Assembly: GCA_902489375.1 (NCBI GenBank)
Contig: CABTZP010000056.1
Location: 1-8,857 of the forward strand
Direction of reading: 5' to 3'
DNA length: 8,857 nucleotides
Source: an uncultured Tissierellia bacterium
GTDB lineage: Bacteria > Bacillota > Clostridia > Tissierellales > Peptoniphilaceae
Each line of letters opens with the position of its first letter. Position 1 is the first letter of the stretch. The position numbers and the translations under genes are program-made. Below are positions 7,411 to 8,857 of the stretch, piece by piece. The notes under the pieces were generated by a model that had not been told where the DNA came from, searched no databases, and was given only the letters and a program-made list of their open reading frames with translations.

Positions 7411-7866
7411 ATGAAATGCCCATACTGTTCTTTTCCGGACACCAAGGTCATTGATTCCCGGCCGACTTCGGATAATCGAGAAGTGCGCCGAAGAAGACTT
7501 TGTTTATCCTGCAAAAAGCGCTTTACCACTTACGAACGTTATGAAACGCAGACAACGGTGGTCGTGAAAAAAGACGACACCCGAGAACCTTTTATGCGGT
7601 CAAAAATTTTAAATGGGATGATTCGCGCAGCCGAAAAGCGTCCGATTTCCGTCGAGAGACTGGAAGAAGCGGCGGATGAAATTGAAACTGAGTTGAATCA
7701 CCTCAATCAAAAAGAAGTTACCTCCGCCTATATCGGTGAATTGGTGATGGAACAGCTCAAGCGTCTCGATAAAGTTGCTTACGTGCGTTTTGCATCGGTT
7801 TACCGGGAGTTTGAAGACGTCGAAGGGTTTTATGATGAGCTTGATCAGCTCAAAGAGGAAGAATAA
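7411..7866 (+). CDS. nrdR: Transcriptional repressor NrdR
   Basis: Zinc- and nucleotide-dependent repressor of ribonucleotide reductase operons; it binds NrdR boxes in the promoters of nrd genes when dATP/ATP occupies its ATP-cone. The protein is 151 aa, the usual length. The zinc ribbon uses Cys 3, 6, 31 and 34 (CPYC and CLSCKKRF), with a basic RRRR stretch before the second pair. The ATP-cone domain covers about 46-136, starting with VVVKKDDTREPF, and is followed by an acidic end. ATG 7411 lies one base after the ftsZ stop (TAAGATG). I see only a poor Shine-Dalgarno sequence before it, so it is probably translated by coupling to ftsZ. The terminator at 7888-7916 ends the unit. No clear NrdR box was seen in the window. 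Confidence 0.98.
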   Translation: MKCPYCSFPDTKVIDSRPTSDNREVRRRRLCLSCKKRFTTYERYETQTTVVVKKDDTREPFMRSKILNGMIRAAEKRPISVERLEEAADEIETELNHLNQKEVTSAYIGELVMEQLKRLDKVAYVRFASVYREFEDVEGFYDELDQLKEEE

Positions 7867-7887
7867 AGCGATCAATTCAAGTGAACG

Positions 7888-7916
7888 AAAGGAGAGCCTG
7901 GGCTCTCCTTTTTTTT
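7888..7916 (+). terminator. Rho-independent terminator after nrdR
   Basis: A stem with AAGGAGAGCC (7889-7898) paired to GGCTCTCCTT (7901-7910) has only two unpaired bases at the tip, so the top C-G pair probably opens to give a four-base loop. Eight T residues (7909-7916) follow. It starts 22 nt after the nrdR stop and separates the dcw/nrdR unit from rarA. Confidence 0.93.
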
Positions 7917-7927
7917 AAATCAGTAAA

Positions 7928-7933
7928 AAGGAG
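7928..7933 (+). promoter_or_regulatory. Ribosome binding site for a TTG-initiated rarA
   Basis: AAGGAG lies 8 nt before TTG 7942 in the rarA frame. The in-frame stop at 7924-7926 limits any start further upstream, and no ATG lies between it and the conserved PLADRMRP block. Confidence 0.75.
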
Positions 7934-7941
7934 TTTTCATT

Positions 7942-8857
7942 TTGAATCTTTTGGACCTGCAAAACGAAAGAAAACGAAAGAAAAATGCTCCTTTGGCAGA
8001 CCGGATGAGACCGGAGAAGCTGGAGGATTTTTATGGACATCAAGAAATTTTGGGACCAGGAAAGCCCCTCTCTCGGCTGATCCAGGCTGATCGGATTCCT
8101 TCTATGATCTTCTTTGGTCCTCCGGGATCAGGAAAAACTTCGCTGGCTTATGTCATTGCGAAGACCAGCCGACAGTCCTTTCAAAAGCTTTCTGCGGTTT
8201 CCGCCGGGGTTAAGGAAGTTCGGGAAGTGGTTCAAAAGGCAAAAGATGCCCTTACCTATGAGAACCGTCCAACGATTCTTTTTATTGATGAAATTCACCG
8301 CTTTAATAAAGCTCAGCAAGACGCTCTTTTACCCTTTGTCGAAAACGGGACCCTGACCCTGATTGGGGCGACTACAGAAAATCCATTTTTTGAAGTGAAT
8401 AAAGCGCTCCTTTCCCGCTGCCAGGTAGTTGAACTGAAATTGCTCGAAAAAGAGGCCCTGGAAAAGGTCCTCTTTCGTGCGCTCCATGATAGGGAAAAGG
8501 GCCTGGGCAAAGAAAAAATTACCCTGACTCCGGAAGGCCGGGAAATGCTCCTTGCGATCGCTGGAGGCGACGCAAGAATCCTTCTCAATACCCTGGAGAT
8601 CGCTTTTCTTTCCACGCCGGAAAAAGAAGGTGAAACGATCCTCGATCGAAAGGATATCTCGGAAAGCGCCCAGAAAAAAATCATTTCTTATGATAAGGGG
8701 GCCGAGGAGCATTACAATACCATCTCCGCCTTTATTAAATCTGTTCGGGGGTCCGATCCTGATGCGGCGATCTATTATCTGGCGAGAATGCTTGCCGGAG
8801 CGGTGAAAAATCCCTTCTCCAACAGGTCTTTCTTGACCTCCGGGGGAACAATGTCAC
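7942..8857 (+). CDS. rarA: Replication-associated recombination protein A (RarA/MgsA), 3' truncated
   Basis: Cytoplasmic AAA+ ATPase of the clamp-loader-like RarA/MgsA/WRNIP1 family, acting at stalled replication forks. Translation probably begins at TTG 7942 (NLLDLQNE), then PLADRMRP, the family's N-terminal hallmark. Walker A GPPGSGKT is at residues 59-66 and Walker B FIDEIHRF at about 114-121. Sensor 1 IGATTENP is at 141-148, the Arg finger in SRC at 159, and sensor 2 GGDARILLNTLE at 208-219 with Arg 212. The C-terminal family block ISAFIKSVRGSDPDAAIYYLARML follows in two parts up to about base 8793. Beyond that, the expected FIARRL and ASED motifs are not read cleanly in any frame. Only about 305 of some 420-440 codons are inside the window. 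It is separated from nrdR by a terminator, with no clear promoter of its own seen in the 25-nt gap. Confidence 0.95.
   Translation, partial: MNLLDLQNERKRKKNAPLADRMRPEKLEDFYGHQEILGPGKPLSRLIQADRIPSMIFFGPPGSGKTSLAYVIAKTSRQSFQKLSAVSAGVKEVREVVQKAKDALTYENRPTILFIDEIHRFNKAQQDALLPFVENGTLTLIGATTENPFFEVNKALLSRCQVVELKLLEKEALEKVLFRALHDREKGLGKEKITLTPEGREMLLAIAGGDARILLNTLEIAFLSTPEKEGETILDRKDISESAQKKIISYDKGAEEHYNTISAFIKSVRGSDPDAAIYYLARMLAGAVKNPFSNRSFLTSGGTMS
7961..7980 (+). repeat. Tandem 10-bp repeat in the rarA start region
   Basis: AAAACGAAAG occurs twice back to back, and AAAA follows it. It encodes a basic NERKRKK stretch at about residues 8-14 of RarA. The unit is not a multiple of three, so loss or gain of one copy would shift the frame. 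Confidence 0.7.

Noticed and set aside
8313..8712. Two overlapping minus-strand open frames of 123 and 127 codons within rarA
   Set aside because: The plus-strand frame carries complete AAA+ motifs through this region; the minus frames are low-complexity shadows.
1..8857. Defence system, mobile element, CRISPR array, tRNA or rRNA
   Set aside because: The window is filled by conserved housekeeping genes with short gaps; no transposase, repeat array or RNA gene signature was seen.

Overview
This window is a compact stretch of the division and cell wall (dcw) cluster of a low-to-moderate GC Gram-positive bacterium. All genes lie on the + strand. Bacillota is suggested by a PASTA-bearing class B penicillin-binding protein, a DivIB-type FtsQ, strong AGGAGG-type ribosome binding sites and the gene order. 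The lineage looks clostridial or tissierellial and possibly non-sporulating, but that is inference from gene order only.

Layout. (1) 1-1643: 3' part of an FtsI/SpoVD/PBP2-type transpeptidase with two PASTA repeats; its start lies left of the window. (2) 1645-2622 mraY. (3) 2639-3985 murD. (4) 4009-5157 ftsW. (5) 5168-6166 ftsQ/divIB. (6) 6330-7409 ftsZ, after a 163-nt intergenic region with two inverted repeats. (7) 7411-7866 nrdR. (8) A rho-independent terminator at 7888-7916 closes this unit. (9) 7942 to the right edge: rarA (mgsA), starting at TTG and running off the window; its last ~60 nt no longer match the family well in any frame.

How the genes work together. MraY makes lipid I and MurD adds D-Glu to the cytoplasmic precursor. 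FtsW polymerises lipid II at the septum and the class B PBP crosslinks the glycan. FtsQ/DivIB regulates that synthase, and FtsZ forms the ring that positions it. NrdR, the repressor of ribonucleotide reductase genes, is co-transcribed with ftsZ. RarA is a replication-fork AAA+ ATPase in a separate unit.

For interpretation, the most useful signals are regulatory. A near-consensus extended -10 promoter sits inside ftsQ, and a long ftsZ leader carries a perfect 14-bp palindrome and a 10-bp inverted repeat. The cluster is also condensed: murG, murB, ftsA and the sigE/sigG module are absent from their usual places. I see no new biological system, mobile element, CRISPR array, tRNA or rRNA.
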